Source: a virus. From it: a stretch of 22,167 bases of DNA. The notes under the pieces were generated by a model. It saw only the letters and a program-made list of their open reading frames with translations. It was not told the DNA's origin and ran no database searches. The translations under genes and the position numbers were made by a program. The DNA lies in the IMG/VR virus record IMGVR_UViG_3300025897_000099, positions 1 to 22,167 of that record; one strand, 5' to 3'. Positions 1 to 8,199 of this stretch are shown in pieces; position 1 is the stretch's first letter; each line of letters starts with the position of its first letter.

Positions 1-2
1 CG

Positions 3-536
3 GGATGGCAATCAAACGATGGTTGTGAAAGTTCTCCTATATTCCAAAAACTAATGAATGAAATTGTTCATACATTTAATGATGAGGTTTTACCTTTTAA
101 TGGACTAGACCCAAGTAAATCAATAGTTTCTATATCTAACTCTTGGGCAAATATAAACGATAAAGGTGCATGGAATGCTCCTCATGGTCATGCAGGGTGT
201 TGGTATAGTGGAGTTTTCTATATTCAAGCAGATGGTGATGAGGGAGATTTGCATATGATAGATACATCTGAAAAGGTACTTAATGATTTTCCACCATGTC
301 AAAGGACTAACACTTCATGGAGATTTCCTCCTACTAGTGGACAATTAGTTTTATTTCCAAGTGGTGCAATGCATATGGTTGAACCAAATCAAACAGAAAA
401 GGAAAGGTATTCTATATCATTCAATATATCAATAAATCATACTTCTAATACCGCACAACATGGAGATGTACATAACTATAATCCAAATGAATTTGTTTTT
501 GATTTAGACCAAAACGGCAATCCCATAATGAGTTAA
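3..536 (+). CDS. 2OG-Fe(II) oxygenase-like protein (TIGR02466-like), 5' end outside window
   Basis: The reading frame is open to the left edge (first visible codons GWQSNDG), so the ATG at 54 is probably internal and the gene starts upstream; 177 codons are visible. Counting from the ATG at 54, the C-terminal half shows an HGH pair (H44, H46) followed by SGVFYIQ, a GDLHMID segment, then LVLFPSGAMHMVEPN (H107) and R118 before SISFN. This layout matches the TIGR02466 group of putative 2-oxoglutarate/Fe(II) oxygenases common in marine phages, where two histidines and an acidic residue bind iron and an arginine binds 2-oxoglutarate. I infer a double-stranded beta-helix fold. The substrate is unknown. 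It lies upstream of the neck genes, so a role on a virion protein is possible but not shown. Oxygenase family confidence is fair; activity is unproven. Confidence 0.72.
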   Translation, partial: GWQSNDGCESSPIFQKLMNEIVHTFNDEVLPFNGLDPSKSIVSISNSWANINDKGAWNAPHGHAGCWYSGVFYIQADGDEGDLHMIDTSEKVLNDFPPCQRTNTSWRFPPTSGQLVLFPSGAMHMVEPNQTEKERYSISFNISINHTSNTAQHGDVHNYNPNEFVFDLDQNGNPIMS

Positions 537-537
537 T

Positions 538-554
538 TATCCTAAATAAGGATA
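538..554 (+). promoter_or_regulatory. Candidate variant late promoter inside a hairpin
   Basis: CCTAAATA at 541-548 matches six of eight positions of the T4 late element TATAAATA. Its last A lies 6 nt before the A of the ATG at 554, exactly where a late transcript should start. It is embedded in an inverted repeat, TATCCT (538-543) and AGGATA (549-554), with loop AAATA. In a read-through transcript this stem would cover the AGGA and the first base of the start codon. Both roles are inferred. Confidence 0.35.
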
Positions 555-814
555 TGGAAATAGTAATCGACACTCATCTCTTATGGAACCTTATGATAAC
601 ATTCGTGTTAGCACCACTAGGTTTTCTCATAAGAAATCTTTTATCTGAACAAAAGAGAATAGACATACTTATTAACAAAACAAGAGAAGAGATGGCCAAA
701 GAATATGTCACTAGAGAACAAATAGAAATAGACTTTGAAAGAATTATGGCTACTATGACAAGGATAGACGAAAAGATAGACCGTCTACAATCTAAGACTT
801 ACTTCCAAGAATAG
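554..814 (+). CDS. Small membrane-anchored coiled-coil protein
   Basis: An 86-residue protein. Residues about 8-27 (LLWNLMITFVLAPLGFLIRN) form one predicted membrane segment. The rest is charged and helical, with heptad-like spacing (about residues 30-82), suggesting an N-terminal anchor followed by a coiled coil. I do not recognise a named T4 homologue; from memory, similar short TM-plus-coiled-coil proteins occur near the structural genes of marine T4-like phages. An AAGGA lies only 1 nt from the ATG, too close for an ordinary Shine-Dalgarno site, so initiation may be leaderless from the variant late promoter just upstream. It ends 50 nt before gp13, with a perfect late promoter in between. 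Function unknown; a membrane-associated role in assembly or lysis would be a guess. Confidence 0.7.
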   Translation: MEIVIDTHLLWNLMITFVLAPLGFLIRNLLSEQKRIDILINKTREEMAKEYVTREQIEIDFERIMATMTRIDEKIDRLQSKTYFQE

Positions 815-826
815 ACTTAAAATTCG

Positions 827-834
827 TATAAATA
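827..834 (+). promoter_or_regulatory. T4-type late promoter for gp13
   Basis: A perfect TATAAATA, 38 nt upstream of the gp13 start, with predicted transcription start near 840. It abuts an inverted repeat, AGTATTA (834-840) and TAATACT (847-853), with a 6-nt spacer. In T4, gp55 with gp33 and the gp45 clamp recognises this element. It probably starts a late transcript through gp13-gp17. Confidence 0.8.
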
Positions 835-864
835 GTATTATAGATTTAATACTGGAATACAATT

Positions 865-1680
865 ATGTCAAAACCAAACTCGAAAGCAACATTCAAAGAG
901 TACATCAAAAGAAAACTTGGTGCGCCAGTCTTAGAAATCAACGTGGATGATGACCAGTTTGATGACAGAATGGATGAAGCTCTGCAATACTTTCGTGAAT
1001 TTCACTATGAGGGTTCAATCAAGTGTTATCTAAAACATCAGATTACACAAGAAGAGATTGATTCCTTTAAGACAAATGAAACACATAATGCAGCAACCAG
1101 TGGGACTCAAGCAATTGCAAACCAAACATATGGAGAAGGACAGAACTATATAACACTACCCGAACATGTGTTGAGTGTTATACAAATATTCCCTTTCTCA
1201 AGTGGAACAACCTCCAATATGTTTGATATCCAGTATCAATTGAGACTCAATGATTTGTGGGACTTAACGTCAACAAGTGTCTTATACTATTCACAAGTTC
1301 AATCACACCTATCTCTTTTGAATGATATACTAGTGGGGCAGATACCGTTAAGATATAACATGCATTCTAACAGACTTTACATTGACTATAATGCAAACAA
1401 ATTAGTTGCAGGAGAGTATATTGTTATAGAGTGCTACAGAAAAATAGACCCCAATGACATGACTGATATCTTTGATGACATGTGGTTAAAGAAATATGCA
1501 ACTGCACTTGTTAAGTATCAATGGGGAGAAAACCTTTCTAAGTTCTCAGGAATTGCACTGCCAGGCGGAGTGACACTTGATGGACAACAAATGAAAGACG
1601 AAGCAAAAGAAGAAATTTTAAGATTAGAAGAAGAGTCAAGACTGAACTATGAAATGCCAGTTCTTGATATGATGGGATAA
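865..1680 (+). CDS. 13: Neck protein gp13
   Basis: A 271-residue protein; T4 gp13 is 309. The N-terminus (ATFKEYIKRKLGAPVLEINVDDDQFDDRMDEALQ..., stated here only in part) carries the LGAPVLEINVDDDQ and RMDEALQYFREFHY signatures typical of gp13 in marine T4-like phages. In T4, gp13 joins gp14 to form the neck ring that closes the filled head and accepts the tail and whiskers. The gene opens the block 13-14-15-16-17 and is followed after 3 nt by gp14, so translation is probably coupled. Only a weak TGGA precedes the ATG. Late expression is expected from the TATAAATA at 827. Identification rests on both sequence signature and synteny. Confidence 0.93.
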   Translation: MSKPNSKATFKEYIKRKLGAPVLEINVDDDQFDDRMDEALQYFREFHYEGSIKCYLKHQITQEEIDSFKTNETHNAATSGTQAIANQTYGEGQNYITLPEHVLSVIQIFPFSSGTTSNMFDIQYQLRLNDLWDLTSTSVLYYSQVQSHLSLLNDILVGQIPLRYNMHSNRLYIDYNANKLVAGEYIVIECYRKIDPNDMTDIFDDMWLKKYATALVKYQWGENLSKFSGIALPGGVTLDGQQMKDEAKEEILRLEEESRLNYEMPVLDMMG

Positions 1681-1683
1681 ACC

Positions 1684-2538
1684 ATGCCAACAAACGTATT
1701 TTTTAACCATGCAGTAGGAACTGAACAACATCTTTACGAAGATTTGGTTGTTGAGTCTATGCGTTTCTATGGTCATGAAACATTTTACTTACCAAGAGAG
1801 GTCGTAGAAGAAGACACCATTCTCAATGAAGATGTGCAATCTACATTTGGTGATGCATATTCAGTAGAAATGTATTTAGAAAATACAGAAGGATTTGAAG
1901 GAGAGGGAGACCTATTCAGTAAGTTTGGTGTTCAAGTAAAAGACCAAGCAACCTTTGTAATTGCATTGAGAACATGGGAACGATTCATATCATTAGACTC
2001 TAATCTTGCAACATCTCTAAGACCTAATGAAGGAGACCTAATCTACTTCCCTCTTAGTGGTTCAATGTTTGAAATTAAATTCGTAGAACATGAGAATCCA
2101 TTCTATCAAGTTGGAAAACTATTCGTGTTCAAAATGCAGTGTGAACTATTTGAATACAGTGGAGAAGATTTCGATACTGATATTGGTATTATTGATGTTA
2201 TAGAAAATCAAAATGCCTATGCATTAGACTTAACTATGAATAGTGGGTCAGGTTCTTACACTATAAATGAACCAGTGACACTTAATGGTACTGTAGTTGG
2301 AGAAGTATCTGCATGGTCAGGTGCAACAGAGAAACTAAATCTTGTACACAACACTTCAACACTTGCAGTTGGTGACACTATTGTAGGTTCTACTTCAGGA
2401 ACATCTCGTACCATTAATGCAATTACAGATGTAATGACAATGGAGAATGATGGTCAAGCACAAAACAAAGACTTCGAAGATAAAGCAGATGGGTACTTAG
2501 ACTTCTCAGAGACAAACCCATTCGGTGAGGTCACATAA
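1684..2538 (+). CDS. 14: Neck protein gp14
   Basis: A 284-residue protein, slightly longer than T4 gp14 (256). The N-terminal part (MPTNVFFNHAVGTEQHLYEDL, then YGHETFYLPREV) and the RPNEGDLIYFPLSGSMFEI segment near residues 113-131 are gp14 hallmarks. It should form the neck with gp13 at the portal vertex. Residues about 184-250 are a Gly/Ser/Thr-rich beta-type segment containing AVGDTIVG that looks like an added module. A similar module occurs in gp15 and gp18 here. The conserved gp14 tail, ending in FSETNPFGEV, follows it. The stop overlaps the next start as TAATG, so gp15 is probably translated by re-initiation. Confidence 0.93.
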   Translation: MPTNVFFNHAVGTEQHLYEDLVVESMRFYGHETFYLPREVVEEDTILNEDVQSTFGDAYSVEMYLENTEGFEGEGDLFSKFGVQVKDQATFVIALRTWERFISLDSNLATSLRPNEGDLIYFPLSGSMFEIKFVEHENPFYQVGKLFVFKMQCELFEYSGEDFDTDIGIIDVIENQNAYALDLTMNSGSGSYTINEPVTLNGTVVGEVSAWSGATEKLNLVHNTSTLAVGDTIVGSTSGTSRTINAITDVMTMENDGQAQNKDFEDKADGYLDFSETNPFGEVT

Positions 2539-3587
2539 TGTTTGGGACTCATTTTTATCATGAAACAATTAAAAGAAGTGTATCAATTTTTGGAACACTA
2601 TTCAATAACATATCTGTAGTAAAAAGAAAGGCAGACGGAACAGTACTTGCTAAAAGTTTAGTTCCTATTGCATATGGCCCTAATGCAAAGTGGTTGTCAC
2701 GATTAAATCAAGAACCCGATTTAAATGATGGAAATAGAAGTCAAGTAAGTCTTCCAAGAATGGCATTTGAGATGAACTCGTTTGAATATGATGCAACTAG
2801 ACAACAAAACAAACTTATAAGAACACAAAAGAATTTACTAGAAACTAGTGATACTGGTAAAAGAGGATTTCAATATGCACCAGCACCCTATAATATAGGA
2901 TTTACACTAGGTATTCTTGCAAATCAAGTTAATGATGCAATCCAAATCGTAGAACAAATTGTTCCATATTTTCAACCCGAGTATACTGTGACTATGAACA
3001 TGATTGACTCAATGAGTGAAAAGAGAGATGTTCCTATAACACTTAACAGTGTATCAATGGAAGACACATATGAAGGCAGTTTTGAAGACAATAGAATAGT
3101 AGAATACACTTTAGACTTTACAATGAAAGTTTACTTCTTTGGCCCTGTGTATACGGGAGAAGTTATTAAGAGTGTTATTGAAAGAGACTATGTCAATATA
3201 GATGCAGGTGGATTTACAACTTCACAAATAGATGCATCAGGTCTTGTTAAAGAGGTTAAACACTATGAACCTGCATTTGGAGAGGTTGCAAATGCAGTGT
3301 CTAATAGTACTAATGTGACCTTCCCAACTACAATAAATAGTAAGATAAGTGTGGGAGATGAAGTGTTTGGAACAAATTTATCAACCAACCCAACGGTCTC
3401 TACTATTGGTTCAGATAACCTTAGTGTAACATTAAGTTCTGCAGTCACTATTGATGCTAACACTACACTTAAATTTGTTGGTTCTGTAGACCCAAGTGAT
3501 ACATTTGTTGTTGCAGAAACAGTTACATTTTATGATGACGGTACTAATTCTACATTTGCAGAAGATAAAGTCACCGATGCGAGTTAA
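2538..3587 (+). CDS. 15: Tail completion / sheath stabiliser gp15
   Basis: A 349-residue protein, clearly longer than T4 gp15 (272). Residues 1 to about 220 are gp15-like: MFGTHFYHETIKRSVSIFGTLFNNI at the start, then PRMAFEM and a central YTVTMNMIDSMSEKRDVPI segment. gp15 forms the hexameric ring capping the tail, binding sheath and tube and docking to the neck. Residues about 225-349 form a Thr/Ser/Val-rich C-terminal extension with SVGDEVFG near 271-278 followed by repeated beta-type segments, resembling the added modules in gp14 and gp18. The extension is probably a surface decoration domain on the neck/tail junction. Its start overlaps the gp14 stop. Confidence 0.92.
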   Translation: MFGTHFYHETIKRSVSIFGTLFNNISVVKRKADGTVLAKSLVPIAYGPNAKWLSRLNQEPDLNDGNRSQVSLPRMAFEMNSFEYDATRQQNKLIRTQKNLLETSDTGKRGFQYAPAPYNIGFTLGILANQVNDAIQIVEQIVPYFQPEYTVTMNMIDSMSEKRDVPITLNSVSMEDTYEGSFEDNRIVEYTLDFTMKVYFFGPVYTGEVIKSVIERDYVNIDAGGFTTSQIDASGLVKEVKHYEPAFGEVANAVSNSTNVTFPTTINSKISVGDEVFGTNLSTNPTVSTIGSDNLSVTLSSAVTIDANTTLKFVGSVDPSDTFVVAETVTFYDDGTNSTFAEDKVTDAS

Positions 3588-3590
3588 TAT

Positions 3591-3989
3591 ATGGCAAAAA
3601 TTGAAGACCAATTAGATGATGTTCTAAACATTTCTAAAGAAATAAAACAAGAAACCCAAGTAGTTAAAGTCCCTCAAAGAGTTGAGAGCATGGAGAACGA
3701 CTATAAGTATGGTCGTGAGACCCTCTATGGGCTCGTAGAAAGGGGTCAGGATGCAATTGATGGAATACTAGACTTATGTAAAGAAACAGAACACCCACGT
3801 GCTTACGAGGTTGCAGGTCAACTTATAAAGACTGTTGGGGATACTGCAGAGAAGTTATTAGACTTGCAGAAAAAAATGAAAGATTTAAACAATGAGAATG
3901 AAGGAGTGAAGACTCAACATAACCATCTTTATGTTGGTTCAACATCAGAATTACAGAAGTTCCTAAAGAAAGAGAATAAGAAAGATTAA
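3591..3989 (+). CDS. 16: Terminase small subunit gp16
   Basis: A 132-residue protein; T4 gp16 is 164. It is mostly helical and charged. The stretch YKYGRETLYGLVERGQDAIDGILDL (around residues 38-62) and the following AGQLIKTVGDTAEKLLDLQKKMKDL helix match the coiled-coil oligomerisation core of T4-like gp16. The small subunit regulates the gp17 motor and helps choose DNA for packaging. Its stop overlaps the gp17 start (TAATG), the usual arrangement for this pair. The C-terminus is lysine-rich. Confidence 0.88.
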   Translation: MAKIEDQLDDVLNISKEIKQETQVVKVPQRVESMENDYKYGRETLYGLVERGQDAIDGILDLCKETEHPRAYEVAGQLIKTVGDTAEKLLDLQKKMKDLNNENEGVKTQHNHLYVGSTSELQKFLKKENKKD

Positions 3990-5569
3990 TGGTTAAACCC
4001 ACAAATGAAGGATATCTTGGTAATAATTTAATCAAGAGAGCAGGTATTGAACAACAATACACTGAAGATGAGTTTAAAGAATACTTGAAGTGTTCTAAAG
4101 AACCCGTTCATTTTATAGAAAACTATTGTCAAATTATATCATTGGATGAAGGTCTTGTCAAATTTAAACTTCGTGGGTATCAAGGAAATCTGATAGAACA
4201 CTATGATGAAAATCGTTTCAACGTAGTTCTTGCATCCCGTCAGAGTGGTAAATCAATCACTTCTTGTGCATATCTCTTATGGTATCTGTTGTTTCATCCC
4301 GAAGTCACTGTAGCAGTTCTTGCAAACAAAGGTGCAATTGCAAGGGAAATGATATCCCGTATTGTCACCATGTTAGAAAGTGTACCGTTTTTCTTACAGC
4401 CAGGTGTCAAAATTCTTAACAAAGGTAATATAGAATTTGCAAATGATTCTAAGGTAGTTGCAGCTGCAACATCTTCGAGTTCTATTCGTGGATTGTCTAT
4501 AAACCTCTTGTATCTTGATGAGTTTGCGTTCGTAGAAAATGCAGAAGAATTTTATACTTCAACATATCCCGTTGTCACATCGGGTAAAAACTCAAAGGTT
4601 ATTATCACATCTACTGCAAATGGTGTTGGTAATATGTTCTATAAGATATATGAGAGTGCAGTTCAGAAACAATCTGAATATAAACACTTCCTTATCAACT
4701 GGTTTGATGTGCCAGGCAGAGATGAAAAGTGGAAGAAAGAGACTATTGCAAACACATCCGAAACCCAATTTGAACAGGAATATGGAAATAGTTTCTTAGG
4801 AACGGGTAATACACTCATAAATTCAAACACTTTACTAGGAATGAGGTCAATTGACCCTGATTGGAACCGTGATAACATAAATATATACGATAGACCTGTA
4901 GAAGGACATGCATATGTATGTACGGTTGACGTTTCAAAAGGAAGAGGGATAGATTATTCGACCTTTAGTGTTTTTGATGTAAGTTTGCAACCATTTAAAC
5001 AAGTTGCAACATTTAGAGACAATATGCTCTCACCTATGCTACTTCCCGACATGATAAATAAGTATGTAAAACCTTACAACGAAGCATTGGTGATAGTAGA
5101 GAACAATGCAGAAGGTGGTACAGTTGCAACTCAGTTGCATTATGATATAGAATATCCCAATGTTTTTGTGCAAGGTATGACAAAACAGGAAGATATTGGT
5201 GTGACAATGAATCGTAAGGTCAAACGAATTGGTTGTTCTACACTAAAAGAATTATTAGAAGAAAATAGATTAGAACTAATAGACCGTGCAACAATAACAG
5301 AATTACTAACATTTATTAATAAAGGTAATTCATATGAAGCAGCAAAAGGATATCATGACGATATGGTTATGAACTGTGTATTATTTGCATGGTTTGTGAC
5401 AACAGAATTTTTCTATCATTTAACGGATTCACAAGTTAAAGACTTGTTGTATTCAGAACAACAAAAATTGATTGAAGAAGACCTATTACCAGCAGGAGTG
5501 TTTGGTTCAGCCCCTGCAGAAGAAGTCTCATTTGTAGACGAAGAAGGGAATAGGTGGTTTCAATCGTAA
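3989..5569 (+). CDS. 17: Terminase large subunit gp17 (ATPase and nuclease)
   Basis: A 526-residue packaging motor and headful nuclease; T4 gp17 is 610. The ATPase half shows Walker A SRQSGKS at residues 83-89, Walker B LLYLDE at 174-179 with catalytic E179, and a coupling motif TSTANG at 208-213. The RNase H-like nuclease half has D315 (TVDVSKGRG), E372 (VIVENNAEG) and D458/D459 (YHDDMV), the expected acidic triad. It docks on the portal gp20, hydrolyses ATP to push DNA into the prohead and cuts at headful. It is translated by overlap with gp16. The late promoter of the next unit follows the stop codon. Confidence 0.96.
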   Translation: MVKPTNEGYLGNNLIKRAGIEQQYTEDEFKEYLKCSKEPVHFIENYCQIISLDEGLVKFKLRGYQGNLIEHYDENRFNVVLASRQSGKSITSCAYLLWYLLFHPEVTVAVLANKGAIAREMISRIVTMLESVPFFLQPGVKILNKGNIEFANDSKVVAAATSSSSIRGLSINLLYLDEFAFVENAEEFYTSTYPVVTSGKNSKVIITSTANGVGNMFYKIYESAVQKQSEYKHFLINWFDVPGRDEKWKKETIANTSETQFEQEYGNSFLGTGNTLINSNTLLGMRSIDPDWNRDNINIYDRPVEGHAYVCTVDVSKGRGIDYSTFSVFDVSLQPFKQVATFRDNMLSPMLLPDMINKYVKPYNEALVIVENNAEGGTVATQLHYDIEYPNVFVQGMTKQEDIGVTMNRKVKRIGCSTLKELLEENRLELIDRATITELLTFINKGNSYEAAKGYHDDMVMNCVLFAWFVTTEFFYHLTDSQVKDLLYSEQQKLIEEDLLPAGVFGSAPAEEVSFVDEEGNRWFQS

Positions 5570-5599
5570 AAAATGATGTGTTGGTGGGTTTTTATTTGT

Positions 5600-5607
5600 T
5601 ATAAATA
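5600..5607 (+). promoter_or_regulatory. T4-type late promoter for gp18
   Basis: A perfect TATAAATA, 51 nt upstream of the sheath start, with predicted transcription start near 5613. It separates the terminase unit from the abundantly needed sheath and tube genes. A long imperfect inverted repeat (GTGTTG 5578-5583 with CAACAC 5618-5623, flanked by GTAAAAA and TTTTTAC) brackets the promoter. Confidence 0.82.
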
Positions 5608-5612
5608 AAACA

Positions 5613-5641
5613 GTAAACAACACTTTTTACATTAACAGGAG
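5613..5641 (+). promoter_or_regulatory. gp18 mRNA leader: 5'-terminal stem-loop and Shine-Dalgarno site
   Basis: The predicted transcript starts at 5613 with GTAAA (5613-5617), which pairs with TTTAC (5626-5630) around an 8-nt loop. TAACAGGAG follows, with the AGGAG at 5637-5641 and a 9-nt spacer to the ATG. The gp22 leader has the same plan, including the same TAACAGGAG. A stem at the extreme 5' end could protect these highly expressed mRNAs from decay; this is inferred. Confidence 0.5.
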
Positions 5642-5650
5642 TAAAAGAGT

Positions 5651-7639
5651 ATGACATTTCAAGTATCACCAGGCGTTCAAATCTCAGAAATAGATTTGAC
5701 AAATGTTGTTCCAGCAGTATCCAGTACAACTGGTGCATTTGCAGGTTCATTTAATTGGGGCCCTGTTGATGAAGTTGTAACAGTTTCAGATGCAAAGGGT
5801 TTGGTAGACAATTTTTCTTCACCAGCAAATTCAGTTGCAGGAGCTGAAGACTTCTACACAGCAGAATCCTTCCTTAAATATGGTTCTTCTTTAAGAATCG
5901 TTAGGGTAAACACAAGTGGTCTTTTCAGTGCAAACGGTGCTGGACATGCCTCATCATTATTAAAAAACAACGATGACTATGTAAACACTTATAAGAGTGG
6001 TGGACAAGCAGGAACTGCAGGACAGTGGATAGCAAGAAACCCAGGCTCATTAGGTAATTCATTAAAAGTATCATCATGTGCTAGTGCAAACGCATATTTC
6101 AACGATAACGTAACTACAGTAGACGGAAATGAAGGAACAGGACAAACAGTTATCACTATGACTAGTGGTGCAGTGTTTATCGTTGGAGACATAATCAGAT
6201 TTGCAGGACACAATACAGAATACAAAATTACTGCAATTTCTACAAATGATGTCACAATCGAAGCAGTAGGTCAACCTGCTGGAACTGGTTTAACAGTTGA
6301 TGTTGCAACAGGAGTACAGGTATCAAGATACTGGGAACATTATGCATTATTCAGTAAAGCACCAGGCACATCTTCAGGTGCTACACTTGCAGGTGCAGGT
6401 GCAGACGAACTACACATTGTGGTTATAGATGAAGATGGTGTAATTTCAGGTGTATCAGGAACAGTTTTAGAATCATACGGTTTTGTATCACTTGCATCAG
6501 ACGCTAAAGATGCACAAGGTGGTTCATTATACTATAAAGATGTAGTATCAAATGGTTCATCATGGGTATATTGGAGTGGACATAACACTGCAACAGACCT
6601 AACAGCATCAGAAAGTAGAACACTTGCTCAATCAGTAAGTGATGCATTTACTGGCCCATCAACACCTTTCTCATCATCATTAAGTGGTGGTGCAGATGGT
6701 AGATTATCTACTGCAGGTGAGAAACATGGTGCATGGTCAACTCACTTCGGTGATGCAGAAACTATAGACTTCTCATTATTATTAGTAGGTTCAACAAGAA
6801 CTGATAATGGAAGTGGTGTTCAACAAGATATTCTTGCAGACTGGACAACATTAACAAACCAAGCAATCCTTCTTTGTGAAACAAGAAAGGACTGTATGGC
6901 AATATGTTCACCAAGATATGCAGATGTTGTTGGTGTTTCATCAGAAGCAACACAATCAAGTAATGTAATCACAACTGCAAATACAGCAACATCAAGTTCA
7001 TATGCAGTTATCGATTCAACATGGGTATATCAATACGATAGATTCCATGACACATATAGATGGATTCCTGCAAACGGACATACTGCAGGTATTATGGCAA
7101 GGTCAGACCTATTGAGAGATGCATGGATATCTCCTGCTGGGTTCTCAAGAGGACAATACTTAGGTATTACTAAACTTGCATTCAATCCAAAACAAGGTTC
7201 AAGAGACGATTTATATCGTGCAAGAGTTAACCCTGTTGTCACATTCCCTGGCCAAGGTACATTGTTATATGGAGATAAAACTGCATTAACAACACCTAGT
7301 GCTTTTGATAGAATTAATGTAAGAAGGTTATTCATTGTATTAGAGAAAGCAATTGCAACTGCAGCTAAAGCTCAGTTATTTGAGTTCAATGATGCATTCA
7401 CTCGTGCTCAGTTTAGAAGTGCAGTAGAACCATTCTTAAGAGATGTTAAAAACAGAAGAGGATTAGTAGATTATTCAGTTATTTGTGATGAAACAAACAA
7501 TACAGACACTGTTATAGACAGAAACGAGTTTGTATGTTCAATCTTCGTGAAACCTGCAAAATCTATCAATTTCATAACTTTAAACTTTATTGCTGCTAGA
7601 AGTGGTGTTGAGTTTGAAGAAATATATAGTGCAGTTTAA
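5651..7639 (+). CDS. 18: Contractile tail sheath gp18
   Basis: A 662-residue protein; T4 gp18 is 659. The start MTFQVSPGVQISEIDLTNVVP and the C-terminal NRNEFVCSIFVKPAKSINFITLNF segment are the conserved ends of contractile sheath proteins, which exchange strands with neighbouring subunits. AFNPKQGSRDDLYRARVNPVV and the RRLFIVLEKAI helix region are further sheath signatures. Residues about 155-227 hold a Gly/Thr-rich insertion with IVGDIIRF and repeated Ile/Val/Thr strands, similar to the modules in gp14 and gp15. Sheath subunits wrap the gp19 tube and contract during infection. The gene has its own late promoter and a strong AGGAG, and is followed within 13 nt by gp19. Confidence 0.96.
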   Translation: MTFQVSPGVQISEIDLTNVVPAVSSTTGAFAGSFNWGPVDEVVTVSDAKGLVDNFSSPANSVAGAEDFYTAESFLKYGSSLRIVRVNTSGLFSANGAGHASSLLKNNDDYVNTYKSGGQAGTAGQWIARNPGSLGNSLKVSSCASANAYFNDNVTTVDGNEGTGQTVITMTSGAVFIVGDIIRFAGHNTEYKITAISTNDVTIEAVGQPAGTGLTVDVATGVQVSRYWEHYALFSKAPGTSSGATLAGAGADELHIVVIDEDGVISGVSGTVLESYGFVSLASDAKDAQGGSLYYKDVVSNGSSWVYWSGHNTATDLTASESRTLAQSVSDAFTGPSTPFSSSLSGGADGRLSTAGEKHGAWSTHFGDAETIDFSLLLVGSTRTDNGSGVQQDILADWTTLTNQAILLCETRKDCMAICSPRYADVVGVSSEATQSSNVITTANTATSSSYAVIDSTWVYQYDRFHDTYRWIPANGHTAGIMARSDLLRDAWISPAGFSRGQYLGITKLAFNPKQGSRDDLYRARVNPVVTFPGQGTLLYGDKTALTTPSAFDRINVRRLFIVLEKAIATAAKAQLFEFNDAFTRAQFRSAVEPFLRDVKNRRGLVDYSVICDETNNTDTVIDRNEFVCSIFVKPAKSINFITLNFIAARSGVEFEEIYSAV

Positions 7640-7652
7640 GGAGAAATAAAAC

Positions 7653-8150
7653 ATGGCAACAATAGACCAATTTAAAGCACAATTAATCGGTGGTGGGCCA
7701 AGAGCCAACAGATTTAGAGTGTTTGTTCCTAGGACAGGAAATAAAATAGAGTTTTTGTGTAAAGCAACAAGTATACCTGCTGCTACAATCACTCCAGTAG
7801 AAGTCCCGTTCAGAGGTCAAGTACTTAAACTTGCAGGTGATAGAACTTTTGAAGATTGGAGTATCACTGTTATAAACGATAATGAGTTCTCTGCAAGAAC
7901 TGCTTTAGAAGCATGGCAAGAAGAAATCCAAGGATTTGGAACTTCTGATGGTGCAACTTCAACTGATTACTTAATTTCTCGTGCATTCGTAGAACAGTTA
8001 GGTAAAGATGATTCAGTCCTTGCGAGATATGAGTTCTTTAATATGTTCCCAAATTCAATCGGTACAATCGATTTATCTTATGAAAACGGTGATGCTTTAG
8101 AAGAATTTGAAACAACATTCTCATATTCTCACTGGGAAAGAGTCGTTTAA
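7653..8150 (+). CDS. 19: Tail tube gp19
   Basis: A 165-residue protein; T4 gp19 is 163. The pattern NRFRVFVPRTGNKIEFLCKATSIP, then GDRTFEDWSITVINDNEF and a C-terminal FETTFSYSHWE is the conserved tube fold. It polymerises into the inner tail tube through which DNA is ejected. AAGGAG at 7638-7643, overlapping the gp18 stop, provides the ribosome site, so sheath and tube are probably made from one late message. A more distant relative of the same fold lies at 15014-15550. Confidence 0.95.
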   Translation: MATIDQFKAQLIGGGPRANRFRVFVPRTGNKIEFLCKATSIPAATITPVEVPFRGQVLKLAGDRTFEDWSITVINDNEFSARTALEAWQEEIQGFGTSDGATSTDYLISRAFVEQLGKDDSVLARYEFFNMFPNSIGTIDLSYENGDALEEFETTFSYSHWERVV

Positions 8151-8167
8151 GTAGAATTAAAGTGAAA

Positions 8168-8189
8168 ATAACACTCATGAAGGTGTTAT
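8168..8189 (+). repeat. Inverted repeat overlapping the gp20 late promoter
   Basis: ATAACAC (8168-8174) and GTGTTAT (8183-8189) form a perfect 7-bp stem with an 8-nt loop. The right arm contains the first three bases of TATAAATA. In transcripts reading through from gp19, the stem would lie across the only Shine-Dalgarno-like sequence (AAGGTG, 8180-8185). There is no T-run, so a simple terminator is unlikely. Confidence 0.55.
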
Positions 8190-8194
8190 AAATA
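8187..8194 (+). promoter_or_regulatory. T4-type late promoter at gp20, leaderless geometry
   Basis: A perfect TATAAATA. In T4 late promoters this element spans -13 to -6, which puts +1 at 8200, the A of the gp20 ATG. A transcript from here would therefore carry no leader or ribosome-binding site. Confidence 0.72.
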
Positions 8195-8199
8195 ATAGT

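Noticed and set aside
2261-2268. TATAAATG and other seven-of-eight late-like elements inside genes (also near 3330 and 4877)
   Set aside because: They lie in AT-rich coding sequence with no gene start at a suitable distance downstream.
5053-5066. GATAAATAAGTATG inside gp17, identical to the element before the methyltransferase
   Set aside because: It lies in conserved coding sequence (MINKY), and the ATG is followed at once by a stop. I take it as chance, and it lowers confidence in the variant at 13974.
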